DNA of 64,000 bases from Cellulophaga sp. HaHa_2_95 (GTDB lineage: Bacteria; Bacteroidota; Bacteroidia; Flavobacteriales; Flavobacteriaceae): contig NZ_CP058988.1 of the NCBI RefSeq assembly GCF_019278565.1, forward strand, positions 2,542,001-2,606,000, in the 5' to 3' direction. The notes below the pieces were generated by a model that saw only the letters and a list, made by a program, of their open reading frames with translations, made no database searches and was not told the origin of the DNA. Numbering within the stretch: position 1 is the first letter of the stretch; the number at the start of each line of letters is the position of its first letter. Both the position numbers and the translations under genes were made by a program. This document shows, piece by piece, positions 1 through 8,002 of this stretch.

Positions 1-51
1 ATGGCACGACCTTTGTCTTTTAATAAGTATTATAAATTTAATTACATTACC

Positions 52-243
52 ATGAGTAAAGGAACAGTAAAATTTTTCAATGACACTAAAGGATTTGGAT
101 TTATCACAGAAGAAGGTGTTGAAAAAGATCACTTTGTACACATTTCAGGATTAATTGACGAAGTACGCGAAGGCGACGTTGTTGAATTTGATCTTCAAGA
201 AGGAAACAAAGGCTTAAACGCAGTAAACGTAAAAGTTATTTAA
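52..243 (+). CDS. cspA: Cold-shock domain protein
   Basis: A 63-residue cold-shock domain protein, a single OB-fold that binds single-stranded RNA or DNA and acts as an RNA chaperone in the cytoplasm. The RNA-binding motifs KGFGFI (RNP1-like) and DHFVHIS (RNP2-like) are both present, and the length equals the family norm. The frame stays open upstream to the window edge, but the ATG at 52 starts the classic MSKGTVKFF N terminus, so I chose it over the ATG at position 1. A strong hairpin terminator follows 22 bases after the stop, so it is probably a single-gene transcript. The call is very secure; which csp paralogue it is cannot be told. Confidence 0.95.
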   Translation: MSKGTVKFFNDTKGFGFITEEGVEKDHFVHISGLIDEVREGDVVEFDLQEGNKGLNAVNVKVI

Positions 244-264
244 TATATACTTCAAGTTTTACAA

Positions 265-297
265 AGCCCATCTATTTATTTAGATGGGCTTTTTTTG
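265..297 (+). terminator. Rho-independent terminator after cspA
   Basis: A 10-bp perfect stem (AGCCCATCTA, 265-274, with TAGATGGGCT, 281-290), a 6-base loop and a run of Ts, 22 bases after the cold-shock gene. Confidence 0.9.
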
Positions 298-454
298 TTT
301 AATTTATGAAGTCAAATAACATTCATTTTTTCAAGGTACGCCAACAGTCTCCAGGATATGGGGTATAGATGAATTTTTAGAGATTTTAGTAACTATTTTT
401 TTTGATGGAGAGAAAATATCAATTAGCTTCGTGTCTAATTAAAACCCCAATATC

Positions 455-2221
455 ATGAAAAAAAGTAACTTTAAACAAAGGATAAACGCCTGTTTATTCT
501 TCACAAGTCTGCTGTTCAGCTCCGTAGTCTTACAAGCCCAAAATTACTGTTCCTCTACACCCGTAGCGGTTCACGGTAGTTTAAGCGTAAGTGGTAATAA
601 GATCGTAGACAAAAACAACAACCCTGTAAGTTTTGCTGGAAATAGTTTTTTCTGGTCCAATACTGGATGGGGAGCAGAGAAGTATTACAACGCAGACGTT
701 GTAAATTGGCTAGCGTCTGATTGGAATACCACTATTGTGCGAGCAGCAATGGGAGTAGAAGATTCTGGTGGGTATTTGAGTAATCCTACTGAGAATAAGA
801 ACAGAGTTAAAGCGGTAGTAGATGCTGCTATAGCAAAAGGTATTTATGTCATCATAGATTGGCATTCTCATCATGCAGAGGATAATGAAGCTGCTGCGAT
901 TTCTTTTTTCCAAGAAATGGCTCAAACCTACGGCAACAATCCACATGTAATATATGAGATTTACAATGAGCCTTTACAAGTATCATGGTCTAATACTATT
1001 AAGCCGTATGCAGAAAGAGTATCTGCGGCCATTAGAGCGATAGATCCAGACAATTTAATTATTGTTGGAACATCTACTTGGTCGCAAGATGTAGATATTG
1101 CTTCAAATGATCCTATTACTAGTACTACCAATATTGCATATACATTACATTTCTATGCCGCTACGCATAAAGAAAGTCTGCGTCAAAAAGCACAAACGGC
1201 ATTAAACAATGGTGTTGCGCTTATGGTAACAGAATGGGGTAGTGTAGAAGCTAGCGGTAATGGTAGTGTAGATACTGCTTCTACTGATGCTTGGATGTCT
1301 TTTCTAGCTACTAATAATATTACGCATGCCAATTGGTCTCTTCACGATAAAAGTGAAGGAGCTTCGGTATTAAATCCAGGTGCGAGTACCACCGGTGGTT
1401 GGGCAGCAAGTAATTTAACGGCTTCAGGGACTAAAGTAAAAAGTATTGTCAAAAATTGGAAACAGTATTGCTCAGATACGGGCACAGGTGGTGGTACGAC
1501 CAATCAAGAACCTAGTGTAAGCATAACAAGTCCTGCAGCAAACAGCTCTTCTGCAGCTGGAACGACTATTCAAGTAAAAGCTACGGCTACTGATGCGGAT
1601 GGCACAATAACTCAAGTAGCATTTTATGCAAATGGGAGTCTTATTGGTACAGACGTGAGTAGTCCTTATACGCAGAACTGGAATCCAACTTCAGGATCTT
1701 ATACATTAACGGCTATAGCAACAGACAATGCTGGTGCTAAGACCACAAGTACAGCAGTTGCGGTTACAATAGGAACTCTGCCTGGTGGTGGCACGTGTAC
1801 TGATTTACCAGTATGGAATGCCAATTCCGTGTATGCAAATGCCGGAACTGAAGTAGTGTTTAATGCTAATATTTACAAGAATAATTGGTATACCAAAAAC
1901 CAAAGTCCCGCAACCAACTCAGGACAATGGGAAGTATGGACTTTAGTTAGTTCTTGTACAACCATAAATGCTACAAGTGCAAGTACTGAAATAAAGCTTT
2001 ATCCAAATCCTTCCAGTGATAAAATACAAATTGAAGTTGGTGATACAGAAGATTTTTCTAGAGTATCCATCTTAGATTTTCAAGGAAGAGTAATATATGA
2101 AAACAAAATCACCTCAAAAGGAACCATTGAAATTTCTTTAAGTAACTATAATGAGGGAATGTATTTTGTGAAACTATCGGGTAAAAAAGAAGTGACCAAA
2201 AGCTTTATTAAAAAGCGATAG
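455..2221 (+). CDS. Secreted GH5 endoglucanase (cellulase) with CBM and T9SS sorting domain
   Basis: A 588-residue secreted beta-1,4-glucanase. In order: signal peptide (about 1-29), glycoside hydrolase family 5 domain (about 35-335) with acid/base Glu172 in YNEP and nucleophile Glu260 in TEWG, a Gly/Thr linker, an Ig-like domain (about 353-438), a CBM5/12-type carbohydrate-binding module (about 448-501; WNANSVY and WYTKN), and a C-terminal type A sorting domain of the type IX secretion system (about 512-588; LYPNPSSDK and a KSFIKK end). The protein should therefore be exported through the Por system and released or attached at the surface to attack cellulose or mixed-link glucan. It stands alone between two terminators. 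A near-consensus -7 box, TAgcTTcG, lies at 424-431. The family is certain; the exact substrate is inferred. Confidence 0.93.
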   Translation: MKKSNFKQRINACLFFTSLLFSSVVLQAQNYCSSTPVAVHGSLSVSGNKIVDKNNNPVSFAGNSFFWSNTGWGAEKYYNADVVNWLASDWNTTIVRAAMGVEDSGGYLSNPTENKNRVKAVVDAAIAKGIYVIIDWHSHHAEDNEAAAISFFQEMAQTYGNNPHVIYEIYNEPLQVSWSNTIKPYAERVSAAIRAIDPDNLIIVGTSTWSQDVDIASNDPITSTTNIAYTLHFYAATHKESLRQKAQTALNNGVALMVTEWGSVEASGNGSVDTASTDAWMSFLATNNITHANWSLHDKSEGASVLNPGASTTGGWAASNLTASGTKVKSIVKNWKQYCSDTGTGGGTTNQEPSVSITSPAANSSSAAGTTIQVKATATDADGTITQVAFYANGSLIGTDVSSPYTQNWNPTSGSYTLTAIATDNAGAKTTSTAVAVTIGTLPGGGTCTDLPVWNANSVYANAGTEVVFNANIYKNNWYTKNQSPATNSGQWEVWTLVSSCTTINATSASTEIKLYPNPSSDKIQIEVGDTEDFSRVSILDFQGRVIYENKITSKGTIEISLSNYNEGMYFVKLSGKKEVTKSFIKKR

Positions 2222-2249
2222 CAGAAACTAATTATATCATTTAAAAAGG

Positions 2250-2279
2250 AACCGTCTCTTGTAAAGAGACGGTTTTTTT
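2250..2279 (+). terminator. Terminator after the cellulase
   Basis: An 11-bp perfect stem (AACCGTCTCTT, 2250-2260, with AAGAGACGGTT, 2264-2274) with a 3-base loop and a T run, 28 bases after the cellulase stop. Confidence 0.9.
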
Positions 2280-2331
2280 ATAAAGTATTTTGGATGAACT
2301 ACCATGGTAAGCAATCTATACAACGCGCCGA

Positions 2332-2379
2332 TTGTATCACAGTTAATTATTGTATATATTAGCGTACTAAATACGCATA
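2332..2379 (+). promoter_or_regulatory. nrtR promoter with overlapping NrtR operator
   Basis: TTG at 2332-2334, 20 bases of spacer, then TATATTAG at 2355-2362 (Bacteroidota -7 box TAnnTTTG with one mismatch). The -7 box runs into an inverted repeat TTAGCGT (2359-2365) - N7 - ACGCATA (2373-2379). The same spacing and the same fusion of -7 box and GCGT-N7-ACGC operator occur before the salvage operon at 3099-3148. The ATG of the regulator lies 3 bases after the operator, so bound NrtR would block its own promoter (inferred autoregulation). Confidence 0.75.
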
Positions 2380-2381
2380 GT

Positions 2382-3056
2382 ATGCCACAATCAATTCAAC
2401 TTTCAGTAGATGCTGTAGTCTTTGGCTATGAATCTGGAACCATATCAGTGTTACTTATTAAAAGAAAATATGAGCCTTTTAAAGGGAAATGGGCAATTCC
2501 TGGAGGTTTTGTTTTAGAAGAGGAATCTTTAGAAGAAGCCGTAGCAAGAGAACTTAAAGAAGAAACGGGTATTGCTATAAATTACTTAGAACAGTTATAT
2601 ACGTTTGGTCAACCAAAAAGAGATCCTAGAAGTAGAGTAGTGTCTGTCGCTTATTTTGGTTTAATTAAGCCTAGTGCTTTTAAAATTTTAGCCGCCACCG
2701 ACGCGGAAGAAGTACAGTGGTTTAAGATAACAGAATTGCCAAGTTTGTCTTTTGATCATGAAGCAATACTGCAAATGGCTATAACGCGGTTGCAAGGAAA
2801 AATTACTTATGAGCCTATTGGTTTTGAATTATTAGATACTAAATTTCCTTTTTCTGACTTAGAAAAATTATATGCCACACTTTTGGGAAGAGCTATAGAT
2901 CGACGTAATTTTAGAAAAAAGATGCTTAGTCTTAATATTTTAGATGAATTAGATGAAAAGGTTTCTAAAGGCTCTGGAAGACCTGCTAACTTATTTAAGT
3001 TCAATGATAAACGTTATTTTAAACTCAAAAAAGAGGGCATCATTTTCGAAATTTAA
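2382..3056 (+). CDS. nrtR: NrtR-type Nudix transcriptional regulator of NAD metabolism
   Basis: A 224-residue protein with an N-terminal Nudix domain and a C-terminal winged helix (about 150-224, ending in the SKGSGRPANLFKF-type wing). NrtR proteins repress NAD biosynthesis genes and leave DNA when ADP-ribose or a related metabolite binds. The Nudix box is intact: G42-x5-E48-x7-REL-x-EE-x-G63, so hydrolysis of ADP-ribose-like compounds remains possible. An upstream ATG at 2304 would place the promoter and operator inside the gene; MPQSIQLSVDAVVF from 2382 is the better start. NAD-salvage genes follow in the same direction and share its operator, which favours NrtR over the related sugar-sensing AraR group. 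Confidence 0.88.
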   Translation: MPQSIQLSVDAVVFGYESGTISVLLIKRKYEPFKGKWAIPGGFVLEEESLEEAVARELKEETGIAINYLEQLYTFGQPKRDPRSRVVSVAYFGLIKPSAFKILAATDAEEVQWFKITELPSLSFDHEAILQMAITRLQGKITYEPIGFELLDTKFPFSDLEKLYATLLGRAIDRRNFRKKMLSLNILDELDEKVSKGSGRPANLFKFNDKRYFKLKKEGIIFEI

Positions 3057-3071
3057 AGGGTTTAAAATTAG

Positions 3072-3093
3072 TTTGCGTAAAAAAAACACAAAT
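3072..3093 (+). promoter_or_regulatory. Second, upstream NrtR operator
   Basis: TTTGCGT (3072-3078), seven As, then ACACAAAT (3086-3093). This is the 3124-3148 operator with one changed base and the same 7-base spacer. Its centre is about 54 bp, roughly five helical turns, upstream of the promoter-overlapping operator, which would suit cooperative binding or looping (inference). Confidence 0.65.
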
Positions 3094-3098
3094 AATTC

Positions 3099-3148
3099 TT
3101 GCGAGATCTTTAAATGTATTTTATATTTGCGTCATAGTTACGCAAATA
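3099..3148 (+). promoter_or_regulatory. Promoter of NAD-salvage operon with perfect NrtR operator
   Basis: TTG at 3099-3101, 20-base spacer, and a perfect -7 box TATATTTG at 3122-3129. The -7 box is embedded in a perfect 9-bp inverted repeat TATTTGCGT (3124-3132) - N7 - ACGCAAATA (3140-3148). The first gene starts at 3155, leaving only a very short leader. Confidence 0.85.
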
Positions 3149-3154
3149 AAGATT

Positions 3155-3586
3155 ATGATATTCACTTCACAAATAGGACTTCCAATAAAAGAATCAGACC
3201 AACGTTATATTTTCTTAGCAGGGAGTATGGCGCATAAGCAATCCGTAAATTGGAGGAATCAAGTGGTAAATAGTTTACCTAATTCGTATCATTTTTTAGA
3301 TCCTACGAATGAACACCATGATACTTTAAATGCCTTACAAATGAAAAAGTATGTAGAGTGGGAGTTAGACGCTATGGCCATGGCAGATGTAATACTCTTT
3401 AATTTCCTTCCCAAAGCATTATCACCCATATCATTAGTAGAATTGGGTTTGTATGTAAATACTAAAAAATTATATGTAGTCTGTCCTAAAGCGTTTTATA
3501 AAAGTAGTTATGTGCTTACTTTATGTGAAAGGTATCATACGCCAACTTTTAAGACACTTCAAGAGACAATAGACACACTAACTTAA
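3155..3586 (+). CDS. Nucleoside 2-deoxyribosyltransferase-like protein
   Basis: A 143-residue protein resembling the nucleoside 2-deoxyribosyltransferase / TIR-like Rossmann fold: an N-terminal strand YIFLAGSM, a conserved E-L-D segment (YVEWELDAMAMADVILFNFLP), and SLVELGLYV, where the Glu matches the catalytic Glu of the family. It is the first gene of the NrtR-controlled operon, 11 bases before nadV, so its substrate is probably a nicotinamide or ADP-ribose compound rather than a free deoxynucleoside (inference). Short cytoplasmic protein, no signal peptide. The start was fixed by position just behind the operator. The exact reaction is unknown. Confidence 0.75.
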   Translation: MIFTSQIGLPIKESDQRYIFLAGSMAHKQSVNWRNQVVNSLPNSYHFLDPTNEHHDTLNALQMKKYVEWELDAMAMADVILFNFLPKALSPISLVELGLYVNTKKLYVVCPKAFYKSSYVLTLCERYHTPTFKTLQETIDTLT

Positions 3587-3597
3587 AATAACATAAC

Positions 3598-5052
3598 ATG
3601 AACGGATTATTTTTAACAGACGGATACAAAACAGGACACCACCAACAATACCCAAAGGGGACAGAAGAAGTATATTCTAATTGGACGCCTAGAAGTAATA
3701 AATATGCGCCAAAAGGATGTGATAAAGTAGTTTCTTTTGGACAACAATACGTATTTCAGTGGTTGCATGATTATTTTCAAGATAATTTCTTTTCGAAACC
3801 AAAAGCGCAAGTGTGTAATGAATTAAAAGAGGAATTGTCGTTGTATTTAGGTACAGATTATGATGTAACTCATTATGAAGAATTACACGATTTGCAATAT
3901 TTACCTATCAGAGCTAAATCTTTACCAGAAGGACTAGAGGTTCCTATTAGAGTTCCTATGGTAACGGTGGTAAACACAGACAAAAACTTCTATTGGATTA
4001 CAAACTTTTTAGAAACTATTTTGTCAACCATGTTATGGCAACCAATGACTTCTGCATCTATCGCCTTATGTTATAAAAGGATTTTCAAAAAATGGACATT
4101 AGCCACCGACAAAGAAAATATGGGCTTTATAGATTTTCAAGGACATGATTTTTCTATGCGCGGAATGGGAGGTTTACAAAGTGCGGTTTCTTCTGGGATG
4201 GGCCACGCAGCAGTGTTTTTAGGATCGGACACTTTACCTGTAATTAGCACGCTTCGCAACTACTATCATGCTAAAGGCTTTGTGGTAGGTTCTGTGAATG
4301 CTACAGAACACTCTGTTATGTGCGCAGGAACAAAAGATGATGAAATAGGTACGTTTAGAGCTTTAATGAACACGTATCCTACAGGGATATTATCTGTGGT
4401 AAGTGATACTTGGGATTTATGGAAAGTACTTACGGATTATCTCCCACAGTTAAAAGAAGAAGTTTTAGCTAGAGACGGTAAATTGGTGATTAGACCAGAT
4501 AGTGGAGATCCTGTAGACATTATCTGTGGAGAAGCTACGACACTAGGTGCAGAAAGTCCTAAAGATAAAGGTGTTGTAGAACTCCTTTGGGATATTTTTG
4601 GAGGTACTGTAAATGCCCAAGGTTTTAAAGTTTTAAATCCACATATTGGTGCTATATACGGGGATAGTATTACTACAGAAAGAGCAGAGAATATTTGTCA
4701 ACGTTTGAGTGATAAAGGTTTTGCCACTACGAATGTTGTCTTAGGAATAGGTTCTTTTACATACCAATTTAATACCAGAGATACTTTTGGTTTTGCTATG
4801 AAAGCTACTTCTGTAGTAGTAAATGGTGAACGAAGAGAAATTTTCAAAGATCCAATTACAGATGATGGAGTTAAAAAATCGGCTAAAGGATTGATAAAAG
4901 TAGCTGTGGTTGATGGAGAGTTTGTTTTAGTAGATCAAGTAACACCAGCAGTAGAAAGCGAAGGAGCATTACAGGTAATTTATGAAGACGGAAAATTTAT
5001 GAATCAAGTAAACCTACAAGAGATAAGAGATCGGATCAATGAGAATCTATAA
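3598..5052 (+). CDS. nadV: Nicotinamide phosphoribosyltransferase
   Basis: NadV (bacterial NAMPT) joins nicotinamide and PRPP to make nicotinamide mononucleotide, the short route back to NAD. The 484-residue length is typical. Visible family motifs are the N-terminal LTDGYKTGHHQQYP, the FQGHDFSMRGMGG substrate loop, the catalytic-His segment ATEHSVMC, SDTWDLW, and the phosphate-binding RPDSGDP; the C-terminal GIGSFTYQ segment is also intact. It follows the deoxyribosyltransferase-like gene by 11 bases and precedes a DraG-type hydrolase by 13, so it is in the middle of the NrtR operon. A PRPP synthetase-like gene at the end could supply its co-substrate. Confidence 0.95.
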   Translation: MNGLFLTDGYKTGHHQQYPKGTEEVYSNWTPRSNKYAPKGCDKVVSFGQQYVFQWLHDYFQDNFFSKPKAQVCNELKEELSLYLGTDYDVTHYEELHDLQYLPIRAKSLPEGLEVPIRVPMVTVVNTDKNFYWITNFLETILSTMLWQPMTSASIALCYKRIFKKWTLATDKENMGFIDFQGHDFSMRGMGGLQSAVSSGMGHAAVFLGSDTLPVISTLRNYYHAKGFVVGSVNATEHSVMCAGTKDDEIGTFRALMNTYPTGILSVVSDTWDLWKVLTDYLPQLKEEVLARDGKLVIRPDSGDPVDIICGEATTLGAESPKDKGVVELLWDIFGGTVNAQGFKVLNPHIGAIYGDSITTERAENICQRLSDKGFATTNVVLGIGSFTYQFNTRDTFGFAMKATSVVVNGERREIFKDPITDDGVKKSAKGLIKVAVVDGEFVLVDQVTPAVESEGALQVIYEDGKFMNQVNLQEIRDRINENL

Positions 5053-5065
5053 ATAAAAAAAACTA

Positions 5066-5914
5066 ATGATACTAGAAGCTGCAATAGGAGATGCATATGG
5101 TGCAGGATTTGAGTTCAAAGAGGCCGAATTTATTTTAAAGAATAATAATTTAAAAGCTTATTACCAACATGGCCTTTATAATGATATTTATAAAAAATAT
5201 ACGGATGACACTCAAATGGCAATTGCAATAGCGGAGTTATTACTTGAGCAAAGTGATTGGACTCCAGAATATGTTTCAGATAAATTTGTGGAAGTATTCC
5301 ATAGAGATAAACGAAGAGGGTACTCTGAAAGAATTTATAATGCATTAAATAATAGTAAAACAGGTGCCGATTTAATGAATGCCATGGATTATCAAAGCAC
5401 AGGGAATGGTTCGGCGATGCGAGCTTATCCAATTGGCCTGGTATCTGATATTGATAAATTGTTAGAATTGAGTAAAATTCAAGCAATTACAACGCACAAT
5501 ACTAAAGAAGGGGTTATTAGTGCTCAGCGAATAGCTTTAACTGTTCATTACTATCTGTATAAAGATGGGGATCAGCCATTGATTGATTTTCTTGATGAAA
5601 TATTAAAAGAAAAAGGTAACTATAAGATAGTTGGCCCAGTTAGCGTACATGGCTTTTCTACAACAAATGTTGTAATTCCTTTAGTAGATAATGCATTTTC
5701 TTTAAAGAATACGTTAAAAGATAGTGTAGATCTAGGAGGAGATACAGACACCGTTGCTGAATTATGTATGGCAATTTTAAGTGTTAAAAAAAAGAAGGAA
5801 AATAATTTAGCTCAATTTCTTTTTGATGAGTTAGAAAATGGAAAGTATGGAAGAGATTATTTGATTTCATTAGATGACCAACTTTTTCAAAAATTTAAAC
5901 TAGAGAAAAGATGA
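5066..5914 (+). CDS. ADP-ribosylglycohydrolase (DraG family)
   Basis: A 282-residue DraG/ARH family hydrolase, which removes ADP-ribose from proteins, nucleic acids or small molecules using two Mg ions. All four signature elements are present: AAIGDAYGAGFE at the N terminus, YTDDTQMA (metal-binding TDDT) near residue 50, GNGSAMR in the middle and GGDTDTVA near 225. It lies between nadV and the PRPP synthetase-like gene and overlaps the latter by four bases (ATGA), so translation is coupled. In an NAD-salvage operon it may recycle ADP-ribosylated products; its true target is not visible. Confidence 0.9.
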   Translation: MILEAAIGDAYGAGFEFKEAEFILKNNNLKAYYQHGLYNDIYKKYTDDTQMAIAIAELLLEQSDWTPEYVSDKFVEVFHRDKRRGYSERIYNALNNSKTGADLMNAMDYQSTGNGSAMRAYPIGLVSDIDKLLELSKIQAITTHNTKEGVISAQRIALTVHYYLYKDGDQPLIDFLDEILKEKGNYKIVGPVSVHGFSTTNVVIPLVDNAFSLKNTLKDSVDLGGDTDTVAELCMAILSVKKKKENNLAQFLFDELENGKYGRDYLISLDDQLFQKFKLEKR

Positions 5915-6669
5915 AATACGAAATAAAGAAATTTAATGATGGGCAAGTAACCGCCAAAATCATAGAAGGAGGCAATTTAGACCTCAAGATTAGAGGAAAT
6001 AGCTATGAAGATTTATTTACCGTAGCTGCTATAAAAGAGGCTTGGGAGGCTGAAAATGCCATGCATAAAAATGCAGTAGCCACTTTAACTATTTTATGTT
6101 TAATTGGGCAACGTTCCGATAGACGGTTTCATAAAGCGGAATCTTTTGATCTGAAAGTCATTGCTAATTTTATCAATAGTATGAAGTTTGATAAAGTTTC
6201 CATTTTACATCCGCATAGCCCTATTTCTATGGCATTGATAGCGAATAGTGAAATGATTTCTCATTTCCAATTTGTGGAAAAGACTTTTAAAGCTTTAGGC
6301 CATCCGGTATTGGTGAGTCCAGATGCGGGAGCTTATAAAACCACTCATGAAATTGCAGAAAAGCTGGCGGCCGACTTAGTACCTTCTAATAAAGTGAGAA
6401 TTAATGGCGCTCCTGTAATTAGTATTCAAGGCGATGTAGAAGGAAAGGAATGCTTGATTGTAGATGATTTAGCAGACGGCGGAAGAACCTTTAAATTTTT
6501 GGCAGAAGCACTGAAAGCACAAGGAGCCACTAAGGTATTTTTGTATGTAACACATGCGCAATTTAATTATGGTTTTGAAGAATTAAAAGAGAGTATTGAT
6601 CATGTGTATTGTACCAATAGTTTTAAAGATATTACAGATACTTATGTTACACAATATGTAGTAGTTTAA
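5911..6669 (+). CDS. Ribose-phosphate pyrophosphokinase-like protein
   Basis: A 252-residue member of the PRPP synthetase family, shorter than the usual 310 or so. The C-terminal PRPP-binding loop is clear (CLIVDDLADGGRTF), as is the two-domain layout of phosphoribosyltransferase-like folds; the N-terminal flexible loop is reduced. It makes, or at least binds, PRPP, the co-substrate of nadV three genes earlier. The ATG overlaps the previous stop (ATGA). A strong terminator follows about 70 bases downstream and ends the operon. As the N terminus is unusual, catalytic activity is likely but not proven. Confidence 0.85.
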   Translation: MKYEIKKFNDGQVTAKIIEGGNLDLKIRGNSYEDLFTVAAIKEAWEAENAMHKNAVATLTILCLIGQRSDRRFHKAESFDLKVIANFINSMKFDKVSILHPHSPISMALIANSEMISHFQFVEKTFKALGHPVLVSPDAGAYKTTHEIAEKLAADLVPSNKVRINGAPVISIQGDVEGKECLIVDDLADGGRTFKFLAEALKAQGATKVFLYVTHAQFNYGFEELKESIDHVYCTNSFKDITDTYVTQYVVV

Positions 6670-6732
6670 AGGGATAGAGTAGTGCTCTTTTAAATAAAAA
6701 ACACTAAAATTAGGAGTGTAGGAACAGATTAT

Positions 6733-6766
6733 AAAAAAAGCGTATTCGCTAGAATACGCTTTTTTT
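6733..6766 (+). terminator. Terminator of the NAD-salvage operon
   Basis: An 11-bp stem (AAAGCGTATTC, 6737-6747, with GAATACGCTTT, 6752-6762), a 4-base loop and a T run on the plus side. Confidence 0.9.
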
Positions 6767-6834
6767 GTGTTCGTACCTTTTGCGGAAAAATAGTTATAAC
6801 CTAACTGAAGTGATTAATTTCATACTTTTACTTT

Positions 6835-7713
6835 ATGACAACATCTTTACCTCAGATAGCGTATAAATCAGATATTCCATTGGATATTGAGGTAATGACT
6901 TTTGCCCAAACTCAAGCGCAATTGAATAAAACGGAAGACCATGATCCATTTTCGCCTCATAAGATTCAGTTTTATTTAATATTGATTCTTACAAAAGATT
7001 TCTATACCCATTATGTAGACTTCAAATTTTACGAATTAAAAAAAGGGAGTATTCTATTTGTTGCAAAAAATCAAGTGCATCATTTTACAGAAAATTTTCA
7101 AAATATAGAAGGGTTTTGTATTCTATTAAACAGTCAGTTTTTAGAACAAAACTACTTCCTTTCTAATAGTATTCATTTAGATAGGTTATATAATTACCAT
7201 TTAGAAACGCCATTAGTGACCTTGGAAGGTACAGAGGGAGCTATCTTTTTAGAGACAGTCCAAAACCTTTATATAGAGTATCATTTAGAAGGTGGTTTTG
7301 CAAAAGCAGAAATGTTACGTGCGTACCTACATATATTACTTATAAAAGCAGAACGTGCAAAACAATTACATTCTACGAGTAGCGTTAAAACACTTTGGCT
7401 TGAAGTATTTAATATGTTTAAAAATTCACTTGAAGTGAATTATGTAACTACTAGAAATTCAAAATTTTACGCAGAAGAATTACGTGTGTCGTATAAGTTT
7501 TTAAATGATGTGGTGAAAAAATTAACAGGTAAAACAGTTAAAGCCTTTATCGACGATTTTGTGACGATTGAAATCAAAAGATATTTGTTGTCAACCTCCT
7601 TATCTGTAAAAGAAATAAGTTATAAAACGGGCTTTGATGAGCCTGCGAACATGACCAAGTTTTTTAAGAAAAACACCCAGATTACTCCCTTGAAATTTAG
7701 ACAACAAGTCTAA
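6835..7713 (+). CDS. AraC family transcriptional regulator
   Basis: A 292-residue regulator with an N-terminal cupin-like sensing half (about 1-170) and a C-terminal AraC DNA-binding domain (about 190-290) with two helix-turn-helix units; the second carries the family pattern ISYKTGFDEPANMTKFFKKNTQITPLKFR. The likely targets are the adjacent genes downstream (a small lipoprotein and the duplicated-domain lipoprotein), but no operator is evident. Start at the ATG that follows the NAD operon terminator. Confidence 0.9.
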   Translation: MTTSLPQIAYKSDIPLDIEVMTFAQTQAQLNKTEDHDPFSPHKIQFYLILILTKDFYTHYVDFKFYELKKGSILFVAKNQVHHFTENFQNIEGFCILLNSQFLEQNYFLSNSIHLDRLYNYHLETPLVTLEGTEGAIFLETVQNLYIEYHLEGGFAKAEMLRAYLHILLIKAERAKQLHSTSSVKTLWLEVFNMFKNSLEVNYVTTRNSKFYAEELRVSYKFLNDVVKKLTGKTVKAFIDDFVTIEIKRYLLSTSLSVKEISYKTGFDEPANMTKFFKKNTQITPLKFRQQV

Positions 7714-7756
7714 ATAGTTGGTTATACTTTTACTGTTTTTGTCATCATTTTGATAA

Positions 7757-7786
7757 TTGAAATATGTCTTGCAAACCGCAACTTTG
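7757..7786 (+). promoter_or_regulatory. Likely promoter of the small lipoprotein and downstream gene
   Basis: TTG at 7757-7759, 19-base spacer, and CAACTTTG at 7779-7786 (one mismatch to TAnnTTTG), 25 bases before the ATG at 7811. Confidence 0.45.
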
Positions 7787-7810
7787 CAGTATCAAAAAAA
7801 ACCAATTGAA

Positions 7811-7924
7811 ATGATGAACTATCTAAAATTAGCCTTAGGGCTTTTAGCCATTTTTACCACACCATTTTTTGTATCGTGTTCAGATGATCAAGAATATGCA
7901 CTACGAAAACCGATTTTAAAATAG
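7811..7924 (+). CDS. Very small predicted lipoprotein
   Basis: A 37-residue reading frame with a complete lipoprotein signal peptide (MMNYLKLALGLLAIFTTPFFVSC) followed by only 14 residues (SDDQEYALRKPILK). It has a promoter-like sequence in front and lies 78 bases before the next lipoprotein gene. It may be a real mini-lipoprotein or the first part of a longer gene whose remainder has been lost; the downstream 78 bases show no continuation in another frame that I can recognise. Confidence 0.45.
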   Translation: MMNYLKLALGLLAIFTTPFFVSCSDDQEYALRKPILK

Positions 7925-8002
7925 CACCTTCCAATTCTTTTTAATTACTCCTGGAGCAGATTGGTTCTAATACATCTAAAAACTAAAACACACATATACA
8001 TT

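Noticed and set aside
2382..3056. Nudix protein as a sugar-operon regulator (AraR type)
   Set aside because: Neighbouring genes are NAD salvage and the operator is shared with them.
2953..3237. 94-codon plus frame over the nrtR end and operator region
   Set aside because: It overlaps nrtR, two operators and the next gene; it is not a separate gene.
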